Translations under genes and position numbers: made by a program | NCBI RefSeq assembly: GCF_014191055.1 | Contig: NZ_JACHWB010000001.1 | Coordinates: 959,875 to 1,023,874, forward strand | Reading direction: 5' to 3' | Length of the DNA stretch: 64,000 nt | Source: Microvirga lupini | Lineage (GTDB): Bacteria > Pseudomonadota > Alphaproteobacteria > Rhizobiales > Beijerinckiaceae | Shown here: one piece after another, positions 20,210 through 30,897 of the stretch | Numbering within the stretch: the stretch's first letter is position 1 | How the letters are laid out: the number at the start of each line of letters is the position of its first letter | The notes under the pieces: model-generated | What the model was told of the DNA's origin: nothing | Seen by the model: the letters and a program-made list of their open reading frames with translations, nothing else | Databases searched by the model: none

Positions 20210-22102
20210 TTGCGCTACCCGCCCCAAATTCTCGAAGAGATCCGCGCCCGGCTGCCGGTTTCCGCCGTCGTGGGCAAGCGCGTGCGTCTTAAAAAAGCGG
20301 GCCGGGAGTGGAAGGGGTTGTCGCCTTTCAATGCGGAGAAGACGCCGAGCTTCTACGTGAACGACCAGAAGCAGTTCTACCATTGCTTCTCCTCCGGCAA
20401 GCACGGGGACATCTTCACTTTCCTGATGGAGACCGAGGGGCTGTCGTTTCCCGAGGCCGTCGAGCGGCTGGCGGGCGAAGCGGGGGTGCCCCTGCCCAAG
20501 CTGTCCCAGGAGGACCGGCAGGAGGAGGTCAAGCGCAAGAGCCTCTACGACGTCATGGAGCTGGCGGCGTCGTTCTTCGAGACCTCATTGCAGGACAGGG
20601 TCGGGGCCAAGGCACGCGACTATCTGGCTGGCCGCACCTTGAGCCGGGACACGCAGGCGCGGTTCCGCATCGGCTATGCGCCGCCCGAGCGGTTTGCCCT
20701 GCGGGACCACCTCGCCGGCAAGGGCGTGCCCATCGACATGATGGTGGAGGCCGGACTCCTGATCGCCGGCGAGGATGTGAAGGTTCCTTATGATCGCTTC
20801 CGCGACCGGGTGATGTTCCCGATCTGCGACCTGCGCGGCCGGGTGATCGCCTTCGGGGGGCGGGCCATGAGCGCCGACGTGCCGGCCAAGTACCTGAACT
20901 CCCCCGACACGCCGCTCTTCAACAAGGGGCGGCTCCTCTACAACTACCATCTCGCCCGCCAGCCGGCCCATGACCGGGGCACCGTGATCGCGGTGGAAGG
21001 CTATGTGGACGTGATCTCGCTCAGCGTCGCAGGGTTCCCCCATGCGGTGGCGCCGCTCGGCACGGCGCTCACGGAGGACCAGCTCACGCTGCTCTGGCGC
21101 CTCGCCGAGGAGCCGATCCTCTGCTTCGACGGCGACAAGGCCGGCCAGCGGGCGGCCTACCGGGCTCTCGATGTGGCGCTGCCGAACCTGATGCCGGGCA
21201 AATCCCTGCGCTTTGCCATGCTGCCCGAGGGGCAGGATCCGGACGACCTCGCTCGCGGCGGAGGGCCTGTGGCCGTGGAGCGGGTGCTCTCCGCAGCCCG
21301 ACCCCTGGTGGACGTGCTCTGGACCCGGGAGTTCGAGGCCGGCCCCCTCGATACGCCTGAGCGGCGGGCGGCCCTGGAACGGCGCCTGCGCGAATCACTT
21401 GGCCTGATTCGCGACGAGACCCTGAAGAAATACTACCGGGAGGACTTGGAAAGCCGCCTCGCGGCCTTGAGCCCCGACACCCGGCCGAACCGCTTCAACC
21501 GCCAGGGCGGGGGTCCGCGTCGAGACTTTCAGAAGCCGCAGCCGACGACGCCGAGCTCGCGCCTGAGCGTTTCTCCGATGCTCGCCCGGAGTGCGCTCTT
21601 TGCCGGCGGAACGGCCGAGTCGCCCCGGGAGGCGATGATCCTCTGCACCTTCCTGGTTCACCCGGAACTCCTTCAAAATCATGCGGAAACCCTTGCAGAT
21701 CTTGAACTTGAGCGCCGCTCCACCCAAATGGTACGAAGTCTCCTGCTCGATGGAGCGGCGAGCGGCGAACCTGCCGACCTGACGGTCATGAGGGCCCGCC
21801 TCGAGCGGGCCGGCCTGACGGCCGAGGCCGACAGGCTGACGGCTCTGGTCCGTCCTGGCGATCGGTGGATGCTGGATCCTCACGCGGATCCCTTGCGTCT
21901 TGAGGACGCATTGAGGCAAGCCATCACCTTGCATCGCCGCGCCCGCACGTTACATAGCGAACTTCGAGCAGCCGAGCGCGCACTCGCCGAAGAGGACAAT
22001 GAGGCCAATCTCGCCTGGCTGCGGGAGGTCCAGAACCAGCTGTCTTCCGTCGAGGGTGCCGAGGCCGACATGGATGATGCAGGGATCCCCGGGGGTCACT
22101 GA
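20210..22102 (+). CDS. dnaG: DNA primase
   Basis: 630 aa. DnaG makes RNA primers at the replication fork together with DnaB. The N-terminal CHC2 domain, the TOPRIM domain (VIAVEGYVDVISLSVAG near residue 262, CFDGDKAGQRAAYRA near 305) and a C-terminal DnaB-interaction helical region are in order. Three of four canonical zinc ligands are replaced (Ser38, Asn41 and Ser62; only Cys59 remains), which I believe is usual in alphaproteobacteria. The start is TTG at 20210, giving MRYPPQILEEIR, which matches the family N-terminus; GGAG lies about 13 bases upstream. rpoD follows on the same strand. Confidence 0.96.
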   Translation: MRYPPQILEEIRARLPVSAVVGKRVRLKKAGREWKGLSPFNAEKTPSFYVNDQKQFYHCFSSGKHGDIFTFLMETEGLSFPEAVERLAGEAGVPLPKLSQEDRQEEVKRKSLYDVMELAASFFETSLQDRVGAKARDYLAGRTLSRDTQARFRIGYAPPERFALRDHLAGKGVPIDMMVEAGLLIAGEDVKVPYDRFRDRVMFPICDLRGRVIAFGGRAMSADVPAKYLNSPDTPLFNKGRLLYNYHLARQPAHDRGTVIAVEGYVDVISLSVAGFPHAVAPLGTALTEDQLTLLWRLAEEPILCFDGDKAGQRAAYRALDVALPNLMPGKSLRFAMLPEGQDPDDLARGGGPVAVERVLSAARPLVDVLWTREFEAGPLDTPERRAALERRLRESLGLIRDETLKKYYREDLESRLAALSPDTRPNRFNRQGGGPRRDFQKPQPTTPSSRLSVSPMLARSALFAGGTAESPREAMILCTFLVHPELLQNHAETLADLELERRSTQMVRSLLLDGAASGEPADLTVMRARLERAGLTAEADRLTALVRPGDRWMLDPHADPLRLEDALRQAITLHRRARTLHSELRAAERALAEEDNEANLAWLREVQNQLSSVEGAEADMDDAGIPGGH

Positions 22103-22189
22103 TGGTCTGGATTTCAAAAGTGCGGCAGGTCGGGCGGCTGCCACAGTTTGAGCAGGAGATGGTTAACGGTTAGTCAGCGACTCACTGTT

Positions 22190-22195
22190 TATAAT
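22190..22195 (+). promoter_or_regulatory. Possible -10 element of an rpoD promoter
   Basis: A perfect TATAAT lies in the 195-bp spacer between dnaG and rpoD, about 100 bp before the rpoD start. No convincing -35 hexamer sits at 16-18 bp, so this is a tentative assignment based on the -10 box and its position. Confidence 0.3.
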
Positions 22196-22297
22196 CGGGA
22201 ATGAATTTCGGGTGGCGGAGCCTTCAAGGCTGGCCGCCCTTTCGCGCAGCGCAGGTCCTGTAGGGGGGACAGGCGGGGCGCTGGAGTTGAGCAAAGC

Positions 22298-24295
<1,998 letters not shown>

Positions 24296-24305
24296 ACGAA
24301 TTGAA

Positions 24306-24330
24306 AAGGCGGGCTTCGGCCCGCCTTTCT
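24306..24330. terminator. Bidirectional terminator between rpoD and the DUF4010 gene
   Basis: A 9-bp perfect stem AAGGCGGGC / GCCCGCCTT is closed by a TTCG tetraloop, with A residues on the left and TTTCT on the right. It sits 10 bp after rpoD and 5 bp before the stop of the convergent gene, so it can serve both strands. Confidence 0.88.
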
Positions 24331-24334
24331 CGTC

Positions 24335-25594
24335 TTAGCCGAACAGCACCAAGGCCGCGCCGCCTGTCGCGATGGCCGCTGCACTCGCCCCCGAGACGAT
24401 CCAACCCGCCTTTGCTGTCCCCAGGCTGAAGGTCATGGTGGCCTTCACGGCCGTATTGACCGCTACCGCAAGGCCGATGCCCAGCGCCGCCGTTGCGATG
24501 GCGAGCCCGTCCTTCGACAGGCGCGCGAAGGACAGGGTAATGGCGTCCACGTCCGCCAGCCCGGAGAGGGCGGCGAGCATGATCAGGCCGGCACCGCCCA
24601 CAGAGGCGGTGATCACCTTCGCCAGGAGGCTGATGATGGCGATGAGCCCGGCGAGCTTCAGGGCCGTTCCGAGGTCGAAGGGGCTCTTCATGGTCAGGTT
24701 GGGATGCTCCTCGCTTGCCTTGCCGAACCTGAGCAGGAGCAGGCCCGCCACACCTGCCAGCACGAGCCCTGCCGCACCCAGAGGCCATGCGAGCGGGAGC
24801 AGGAGATCCCTGTTGAGGGCGCTCGCCACCACAACCACGCGGGCCAGCATCACGACCCCGGACAGAAGGATGCCGCCGGCGAGCACGGGGCTCGCAGTCG
24901 GATGCTCGCGCGCCATGCGGGCCAGGGTCACGGTGGTGGCCGTCGAGGAGGCCAGTCCTCCGGCGAGCGCCGCCATGGCGACCCCGGCCTGACTGCCCAT
25001 GGCCCTGATCGCGACATAGCCTGCGAATGAAATCGCCGCGATGATGATGGCGAGCAGCCAGATCTCCGCTGGGTTGACCGCATCCCAGGGGTCGATGGTC
25101 CGATTCGGCAGCAGCGGCAGTGCCAGGAACGTCATGGCGAGCAGGATGAGCGCCGAGCGGATCTCCAGCCAGGTCAGGCGACGCAGCCATTCGTGCAGTG
25201 GCCGCTTCAACGCCAGGATGAGGGTAACGACGACACCGGCTGCGATCGCGATCTGAAGGTCGCCGAGAACCGCATAGGCGCCCAGCGCGAAGGTGATAAG
25301 CCCCGCGACGACCCCTGTGACGCTGAAGTCCCGCTCCGCCTTGGCCTCGAGCCACGAGAACGCGCTGAAGGCGATGGAGAAGCCCAGGAACGACAGGGCC
25401 AGAAACATCGCATGGGTGGCGTTCGACAGAACCGCCGAGAGGGCGCCAAGCAGGGCGACCAGCGTATAGGTTCGCAAGCCGGCAGTGCGCTCGCCTTCAG
25501 CCTCGTCACGTCGTTGCCAGCCGCGCTCGAGGCCGATGAGGAGCCCGATGGCCAGGGCGACGGCGAGACGGAGCAGGAGAGAGACGTCGTTCAT
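24335..25594 (-). CDS. MgtC/SapB and DUF4010 membrane protein
   Basis: 419 aa, highly hydrophobic, about 12-13 membrane segments. The N-terminal third is MgtC/SapB-like (LRLAVALAIGLLIGLERGWQ ... GLRTYTLVALLGALSAVL), and the remainder is DUF4010 (about residues 190-400). The fusion is widespread and its transport role is not established; MgtC homologues affect Mg2+ limitation and ATP-synthase regulation. ATG 25594 fits the family. It is convergent with rpoD and divergent from lrgA. Confidence 0.87.
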   Translation of the reverse strand: MNDVSLLLRLAVALAIGLLIGLERGWQRRDEAEGERTAGLRTYTLVALLGALSAVLSNATHAMFLALSFLGFSIAFSAFSWLEAKAERDFSVTGVVAGLITFALGAYAVLGDLQIAIAAGVVVTLILALKRPLHEWLRRLTWLEIRSALILLAMTFLALPLLPNRTIDPWDAVNPAEIWLLAIIIAAISFAGYVAIRAMGSQAGVAMAALAGGLASSTATTVTLARMAREHPTASPVLAGGILLSGVVMLARVVVVASALNRDLLLPLAWPLGAAGLVLAGVAGLLLLRFGKASEEHPNLTMKSPFDLGTALKLAGLIAIISLLAKVITASVGGAGLIMLAALSGLADVDAITLSFARLSKDGLAIATAALGIGLAVAVNTAVKATMTFSLGTAKAGWIVSGASAAAIATGGAALVLFG

Positions 25595-25744
25595 CGGCTT
25601 TCGACATAAGGGCGGTCAGGGTTGGTCCTAGCACGGCCAAGCTCGCGGTCACAACGACACTCGGCCGAATGCCTAAAGGCTACGCTTTGCAGCGGCCCTG
25701 TACCGTTCTACCTGTGACTGGCGTCTGAGCGCACGAGGTTCTTC

Positions 25745-26143
25745 ATGATTGTCAGCCTGACCCTGATCCTTCTCTGTCAGCTCCTGGGCGAGGTGGTCGC
25801 CCGCGGGTTTGGCTGGCCGCTGCCGGGGCCGGTGCTCGGCATGCTGTTCCTCCTCGTGGTCCTGAGCCTGCGCGGACGCTTTCGGAAGAGTGTGCCGGAG
25901 TTCGGCCGGTCGCTCGACTCCACGGGCAAAGGTTTGCTCGCCCATCTCTCGCTGCTGTTCATTCCGGCGAGCGTCGGCGTGGTGCAGCGGCTCGATGTGG
26001 TGGCGGAGTATGGCGTGGGTCTTGGGATCGCACTCGTGGTCTCGACCTTCGTGACGCTCGTCGTGACGGTCGTCACCTTCGTGGTGGTGTCGCGCCTCAG
26101 CGGTTCCTCCATGGAGGCCGAGGAGGGCCAGACCCATGACTGA
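25745..26143 (+). CDS. lrgA: CidA/LrgA-family membrane protein
   Basis: 132 aa with four membrane helices (about residues 3-20, 28-45, 65-80, 90-112) and the conserved LPGPVLGMLFLL of the holin-like CidA/LrgA family. In Gram-positive bacteria the family modulates murein hydrolase activity and has been linked to pyruvate transport; the role in alphaproteobacteria is unclear. Its stop overlaps the start of lrgB by 8 bp, a coupled pair. Confidence 0.88.
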   Translation: MIVSLTLILLCQLLGEVVARGFGWPLPGPVLGMLFLLVVLSLRGRFRKSVPEFGRSLDSTGKGLLAHLSLLFIPASVGVVQRLDVVAEYGVGLGIALVVSTFVTLVVTVVTFVVVSRLSGSSMEAEEGQTHD

Positions 26144-26858
26144 CCAAGCCTTCTCCCTCTGGGTCTATCTTTCGCAGACGCCGCTGCTCTGGCTTGTCGT
26201 GACGCTTGGCGCCTATGTGATCGCGGACCGCATTTCGCTCGCTTTCAAGCGACACCCCTTGTGCAATCCTGTGCTGATGTCTGTCGTGGCCGTCGCGCTC
26301 GTGCTGTGGGGCACGGGCACGTCCTACCCGGTCTATTTCGATGGAGCGAAGTTCGTACACTTCCTGCTCGGTCCCGCGACCGTTGCGCTCGCCATTCCGC
26401 TCTACGAGAACCGCCGCATCGTGCTGCGCTCCATCGTGCCGATGGTGGCGGCGCTGGTGGTGGGCTCGGTGACGGCCATCGTGTCGGCCGTCTCTGTCGC
26501 GCAGCTCTTCGGCATTCCCGATCCCATCCTCATCGCGCTCGCGCCGAAATCCGTCACTGCTCCGGTGGGCATGGGCATCACGGAAACCCTGGGCGGCGAT
26601 CCGGCGCTCACCGCCATTCTCATCATGCTCACCGGCGTTGCCGGCTCGATCATGGTGACGCCCCTGATGAATGCGTTGCGCATGAAGGACTGGCGGGCGC
26701 GCGGCTTCGCGGTGGGCTTGGCCTCGCACGGCATCGGCACCGCGCGCGCCTTTCAGGTCAATTCGCTCGCCGGCACCTTCGCGGGCATCGCCATGGGGTT
26801 GAACGCGCTGGTGACCGCGCTGCTTCTGCCGTTCGTGCTGAGGCTGCTGCTGGATTGA
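26136..26858 (+). CDS. lrgB: LrgB-family membrane protein
   Basis: 240 aa with about six or seven membrane helices. Family features include NPVLMSVVAVALVL, FLLGPATVALAIPLYENR near residue 78 and LAPKSVTAPVGMGITE near residue 135 and SHGIGTARAF near 195. LrgB works with LrgA in control of autolysis and possibly metabolite transport. It ends with TGA at 26858, directly abutting the stop codon of the convergent serine hydrolase gene. Confidence 0.92.
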   Translation: MTDQAFSLWVYLSQTPLLWLVVTLGAYVIADRISLAFKRHPLCNPVLMSVVAVALVLWGTGTSYPVYFDGAKFVHFLLGPATVALAIPLYENRRIVLRSIVPMVAALVVGSVTAIVSAVSVAQLFGIPDPILIALAPKSVTAPVGMGITETLGGDPALTAILIMLTGVAGSIMVTPLMNALRMKDWRARGFAVGLASHGIGTARAFQVNSLAGTFAGIAMGLNALVTALLLPFVLRLLLD

Positions 26859-27959
26859 TCAGGGGCTTGGTGCCTGCTCGCCCGATCCGATGCTGCCGGT
26901 CGTGTCTTCCTGTTTCGGCAGAAGAGCCGGGACGATGCCGTCCGCGACGAGCGCGTGGAGCTGGCCGATATAATTGTCCTCGCGTGAGGGCTCCGTCGGG
27001 TCGGACGTCATGGTGACCGTCAATCCGAGGCTCGGGATCACGTAGAGCATCTGCCCGCCGAAACCCCAGGCGTAATGGGCCGTGTGCCCGCGCATGTCGC
27101 GCATGAACCAGCCGTAGCCGTAACGATCACCGGTGAAGGGCGAGGAGGTGCGCGGCGTCCAGGATTCCCTGATCCAGCTCTCCGGCACCACGCGCTTGCC
27201 GTCGATGGTGCCGCCCTGGCGATACATCTCGCCGAAGCGGTGAAGCGCGCGGGGCGAGAGCGCCATCTCGTTGCCGCCGAGATAGATGCCCTGCGGATCG
27301 CGGGTCCAGGGCGCGACGTCGATCTCCAGCGGCTCACCGAGCCAGTCGCGGGCCAGCTCCAGGGTGCTTTGCTTGGAGGCGCGCGTGAGCGCCGCGGAGA
27401 GAAGATGCGTGCTGCCGGTCGAATAGAGCATGCGTCCGCCGGGCTCGTCCACGAACGGCCGCGAGAGCGCGTCGCGCACCCAGTTGCCGCTGCTGATCCA
27501 GGCCCCGTAGTTGCGCCCCGAGGTGCGCTCCAGTCCGGCCTGCATGGAAAGCAGATGCCCGATGGTGATCTGCCTCACGCGCGGATCGGTGTCCGACGGG
27601 ATGCTCTGGTCGAGGATCGCCGCCACCGGCTGGTCCACGCCTCGCAGGATTCCGCGCTCGATGGCGATGCCGACCAGCGCCGACATGATGGTCTTGGAGG
27701 CTGACTTGATGTTCGTCGGACGATCCAGCCTCGCGCCGCCGAGCGCCTGCTTGGTCAGAATGGTTCCGTTGTGAGAGACGATGAGCGAACGGAGATTGGG
27801 CAGGCTTTTGGCGCGTTCGACGGTCTCCTCGATCAGCCGGGTGTCAGGGGTAACCGGCGCAGGGGAGGCGGGCTGGGCTACAGCACCGACGCTGCCTACG
27901 ACCAGAAGCAAGAGCGACAATCCAGTCTTTCGGAAGCCGAGATGAAGACAACAGGGCAT
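26859..27959 (-). CDS. Serine hydrolase, beta-lactamase/class C PBP family
   Basis: 366 aa. A signal peptide (GLSLLLLVVGSVGAVAQ, about residues 12-28) precedes a beta-lactamase-type fold with the nucleophile Ser and Lys in IKSASKTIMSALVG (SxxK), a YST motif in the YxN position (GGRMLYSTGSTHLLS), and HYAWGFGGQML near the C-terminus in place of the KTG strand. These periplasmic esterase/peptidase-like proteins have diverse or unknown substrates. ATG 27959 places the leader at the N-terminus; an in-frame upstream extension to 28061 is unlikely. Its stop touches the lrgB stop. Confidence 0.85.
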   Translation of the reverse strand: MPCCLHLGFRKTGLSLLLLVVGSVGAVAQPASPAPVTPDTRLIEETVERAKSLPNLRSLIVSHNGTILTKQALGGARLDRPTNIKSASKTIMSALVGIAIERGILRGVDQPVAAILDQSIPSDTDPRVRQITIGHLLSMQAGLERTSGRNYGAWISSGNWVRDALSRPFVDEPGGRMLYSTGSTHLLSAALTRASKQSTLELARDWLGEPLEIDVAPWTRDPQGIYLGGNEMALSPRALHRFGEMYRQGGTIDGKRVVPESWIRESWTPRTSSPFTGDRYGYGWFMRDMRGHTAHYAWGFGGQMLYVIPSLGLTVTMTSDPTEPSREDNYIGQLHALVADGIVPALLPKQEDTTGSIGSGEQAPSP

Positions 27960-28156
27960 GGTCAATTTGGATATCCCGTTACCGTCGGACAAAACCCAAG
28001 ATGGGACCCCGTTCCTCATGCTCAACGCCGCCACACACCATTGTGAGGCGCAGCTATCCATGCGCTCGGTCAGCCTCAGCCCTGCGCCTGCGACATTTGC
28101 TCTCCGCTCGACTGCCTATTATTTGCACACATTATCGTAAATATAAGGCAATTCAC

Positions 28157-29431
28157 ATGTTGCAATCGTGGTTTACCCGGCCGCTCTGGCAGCGGGTCGC
28201 GGTGGGCTTTGCCCTCGGCATTGTCGCGGGCGTCCTCGCCGGCGAGCAGGCGGCCGTCTGGTTCAAGCCGCTCGGCGACATCTACCTGAACCTCGTGCGG
28301 ATGATCGTGATCCCGCTCGTGTTCTTCACCATCACGTCCAGCGTGGCAAAGCTCGCGGAAGCCGGCAACGTGGCGCGCTTGGGCCTGCGCACCCTGTTCT
28401 GGTTCGTCGCCACCTCGGCGATTGCCGTGCTGGTGGGCATCGCGTTCGGCCACCTGATCGATCCAGGTATCGGCCTGTCGAACCTGCCGCTCGGCGAGGT
28501 GAAGCCGCGCACGATCCCGACCCCGCTCGAGGTGCTCATCGGCATCGTGCCGACGAACCCCATCAAGGCCATGGCCGACACCAACGTGCTGCAGGTGCTG
28601 TTCTTTTCCGGCATCGTCGGCGCTGCCCTCGTGTCGCTCGGCGAGAAGACCGCGGGCATCCGTAATCTCGTCGATCAGGGTGCGACGCTCGTCTTCCGCA
28701 TCACCCGCTGGGTGCTGCAGCTCACACCCATCGGCACCTTCGGGCTGATCGCCTGGGTGGTCGGACGCTACGGCCTGTCGTCGCTGCTGCCGCTGGGCAA
28801 GTTCATCGCCGCCATGTATCTCGCCTGCCTGTTCCACATCATCGTGGTCTATGGCGGCCTGTTGAAGCTGCACGGTCTGAGGGCCGGGCGCTTCTTCCGC
28901 GGCGCAGCGCCTGCCATGCAGATGGCTTTCGCCACCTCGTCGAGCCTCGCCACGCTGCCGATGTCCCTGCGTGTTGCCGTCGAGAAGCTCGGCGTGCCGC
29001 AGAGCTATGCGAGCTTCGCGGTGCCGCTCGGCGCCAATGTGAAGATGGACGGCTGCGGGGCGATCTATCCGGCCATCGCGTCGATCTTCATCGCGCAGTA
29101 TTTTGGGCTCGATCTCACGGTCACGCAGTATGTGCTCATCGGCCTCACGGCGGTGCTCGGCTCGCTCGGCACGGCGGGCGTGCCCGGCACCTCGATCGTG
29201 ATGCTGACGCTCACCTTGAGCACCGCCGGCCTGCCGCTCGAGGGCATCGGCTACATCATCGCCATCGACCGCGTGGTCGACATGATGCGCACCATGACCA
29301 ACGTCACCGGCCAGGTGCTTGTGCCCGTTCTCGTGGCGAAGGAGGAGGGCGTTCTGGATCAGGCCGTCTATGACGGGGCCATCGAGACGCGTGAGCCTGC
29401 CCGAGAGACGGTTCTCGTCGCGGCCGAGTAA
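28157..29431 (+). CDS. Dicarboxylate/amino acid:cation symporter (DAACS/DctA-like)
   Basis: 424 aa, a glutamate/C4-dicarboxylate carrier fold with eight helices and two hairpins. Diagnostic stretches are FFTITSSVAKLAE, ATSSSLATLPMSL (the serine-rich hairpin 1 near residue 257), NVKMDGCGAIYPAIA (helix 7; usually NMDGTA) and GVPGTSIVMLTLTL (hairpin 2). It imports dicarboxylates or acidic/neutral amino acids with Na+ or H+. ATG 28157 has AAGG 8 bases upstream. A strong terminator follows. Confidence 0.92.
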   Translation: MLQSWFTRPLWQRVAVGFALGIVAGVLAGEQAAVWFKPLGDIYLNLVRMIVIPLVFFTITSSVAKLAEAGNVARLGLRTLFWFVATSAIAVLVGIAFGHLIDPGIGLSNLPLGEVKPRTIPTPLEVLIGIVPTNPIKAMADTNVLQVLFFSGIVGAALVSLGEKTAGIRNLVDQGATLVFRITRWVLQLTPIGTFGLIAWVVGRYGLSSLLPLGKFIAAMYLACLFHIIVVYGGLLKLHGLRAGRFFRGAAPAMQMAFATSSSLATLPMSLRVAVEKLGVPQSYASFAVPLGANVKMDGCGAIYPAIASIFIAQYFGLDLTVTQYVLIGLTAVLGSLGTAGVPGTSIVMLTLTLSTAGLPLEGIGYIIAIDRVVDMMRTMTNVTGQVLVPVLVAKEEGVLDQAVYDGAIETREPARETVLVAAE

Positions 29432-29452
29432 GGCTCACGTCATGTAATCAGC

Positions 29453-29484
29453 AAAAAGGCGGGCCCAAAGCCCGCCTTTTCTTT
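29453..29484. terminator. Bidirectional terminator between the symporter and CAP-RTX genes
   Basis: AAAAGGCGGGC / GCCCGCCTTTT form an 11-bp stem with a 5-base loop, with A and T tracts on both sides. It lies 22 bp after the symporter stop and 17 bp beyond the stop of the convergent CAP-RTX gene. Confidence 0.9.
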
Positions 29485-29500
29485 GTCCGCAAAGGTGCAT

Positions 29501-30625
29501 TCAGAACAGGAAGTCGGAGGCGCCGATCAGCGAGAGCTTTACGTTGAGCAGCGCGATCGACTGACCGTCGGCCTTGACGATCACGTCGTCCACCTTGCCA
29601 TCGCTATCGCCGTTACCTCGTGTGATGCTGAGTTCGCGGAAGCTCAAGTCATTGCCGCGCAGGTCGATACGGTCCACGCCGTTGGTGAAGTCCGTGATCT
29701 TGTCTGCACCCCACTTGCCCGTGAAGCGGAACGTATCGGCCCCCGTGCCACCGGAGAGAAGGTCGTTGCCGCTCTCGCCTGCAAGGAAATCGCGGCCAGT
29801 TCCGCCATAGAGCTTGTCGTTACCTGCACGTCCATAAAGTGTGTCGTTGCCGCCCAACCCCTTGATCGTGTTAGCAGCGGCTGTGCCATAGATGGTGTTG
29901 TTGCCGGACGTGCCCCTGGCTGGATCGATCAAGTCGAGCTTCACGTTCGAGGACCCGACACTCACCTGCTTGGTGACGGAGGAATACCCGCCGCCTGAGA
30001 ACGTGACTTTGTAGGTGCCGGAGTCCAAAGCCAGATTATAGCCGCCTGCGCTGCCCGTCGTGGTGGTGTACTTGGCTCCGGTTGCGCTGACCGCCGTGAC
30101 CGTGAGGCTGCCAAGCCCTTCGCCGATGTCGTAGAACCGGTCGCCGTCCTTGTCGTCCATGGTGACGCCGGTCAGGAAGACCTTGCTTCCCGAACGCGCG
30201 AAGTTCTGCGTGACGAAGGCCGCATCCCAGGTCTGATAGCCACCTGTCTGAAAGCCGATGCCGATTTCCTGGAAGCTGCCGTTGAGGATATTGGCCTTGT
30301 GGCCAGGGCTTTTCATCAGATTCGCGTGCAGGAGTTCCACCTCGTCCTGCAGGCCGGCCGGCCCCCGCAGGCTTGCCCAGGCGATGTTCTCACCCGAGGT
30401 CCAGGATCCGGTGAAGCTGTAGCCCGCGTTGATCATGCGCTGGTGCGGAGACGAGCCTCCCAATCCCGTGTGGTTGAAGACATCCGTCGCAATCATCCAG
30501 TTGCTGTGCTGGTCCGCCGAATCGTTGAGGTTGCCATTGAAGGCGAGTGGCTGTGCCCCGGTCTTCGCGCGTTCCCGGTTTACCAGTTCGAGCATCAATT
30601 GCTCGTAGGCCGTGGCCTGAGACAT
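29501..30625 (-). CDS. CAP (SCP/PR1)-domain protein with RTX repeats
   Basis: 374 aa. Residues 5-145 form a CAP domain (LMLELVNRERAKTGAQPLAF, HSNWMIATDVFNHTG, GENIAW, HKANILNGSFQEIGIGF), a fold of secreted proteins of varied or unknown function. A beta-sandwich-like linker (about 155-235) contains an Asp-rich loop DDKDGDRFYDIGEG that looks Ca2+-binding. Then come RTX nonapeptides (TIKGLGGNDTLYGRAGNDKLYG, shown only in part here) and a C-terminal tail ending SDFLF. No signal peptide, so type I secretion is expected. ATG 30625 has AAGGGG upstream. Confidence 0.88.
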   Translation of the reverse strand: MSQATAYEQLMLELVNRERAKTGAQPLAFNGNLNDSADQHSNWMIATDVFNHTGLGGSSPHQRMINAGYSFTGSWTSGENIAWASLRGPAGLQDEVELLHANLMKSPGHKANILNGSFQEIGIGFQTGGYQTWDAAFVTQNFARSGSKVFLTGVTMDDKDGDRFYDIGEGLGSLTVTAVSATGAKYTTTTGSAGGYNLALDSGTYKVTFSGGGYSSVTKQVSVGSSNVKLDLIDPARGTSGNNTIYGTAAANTIKGLGGNDTLYGRAGNDKLYGGTGRDFLAGESGNDLLSGGTGADTFRFTGKWGADKITDFTNGVDRIDLRGNDLSFRELSITRGNGDSDGKVDDVIVKADGQSIALLNVKLSLIGASDFLF

Positions 30626-30897
30626 GAATACCCCTTCTTAAAAGTCACTGTCCCGGTTGCCGGGCTTATTGCTTGGGTCTTGTCGTTAGAGCCCAAATGG
30701 GAAAAAGTTGTGACTCTTGTGGAACCCTGTTTCGATGGCGCCGATGCCCAGCAGGAAGAGGAATTTTGCCCTGCCTGCGCCGTAGCCCTGGATTGCAGGA
30801 TGGGCAGGGGATCCAAAGCTCATTCTAGGCTATAGGAGGAGCGGAAACGCCGCCGGAAGCAAGCTCCGGGCTTGATGCCACAACAAAAGAACCCTCG

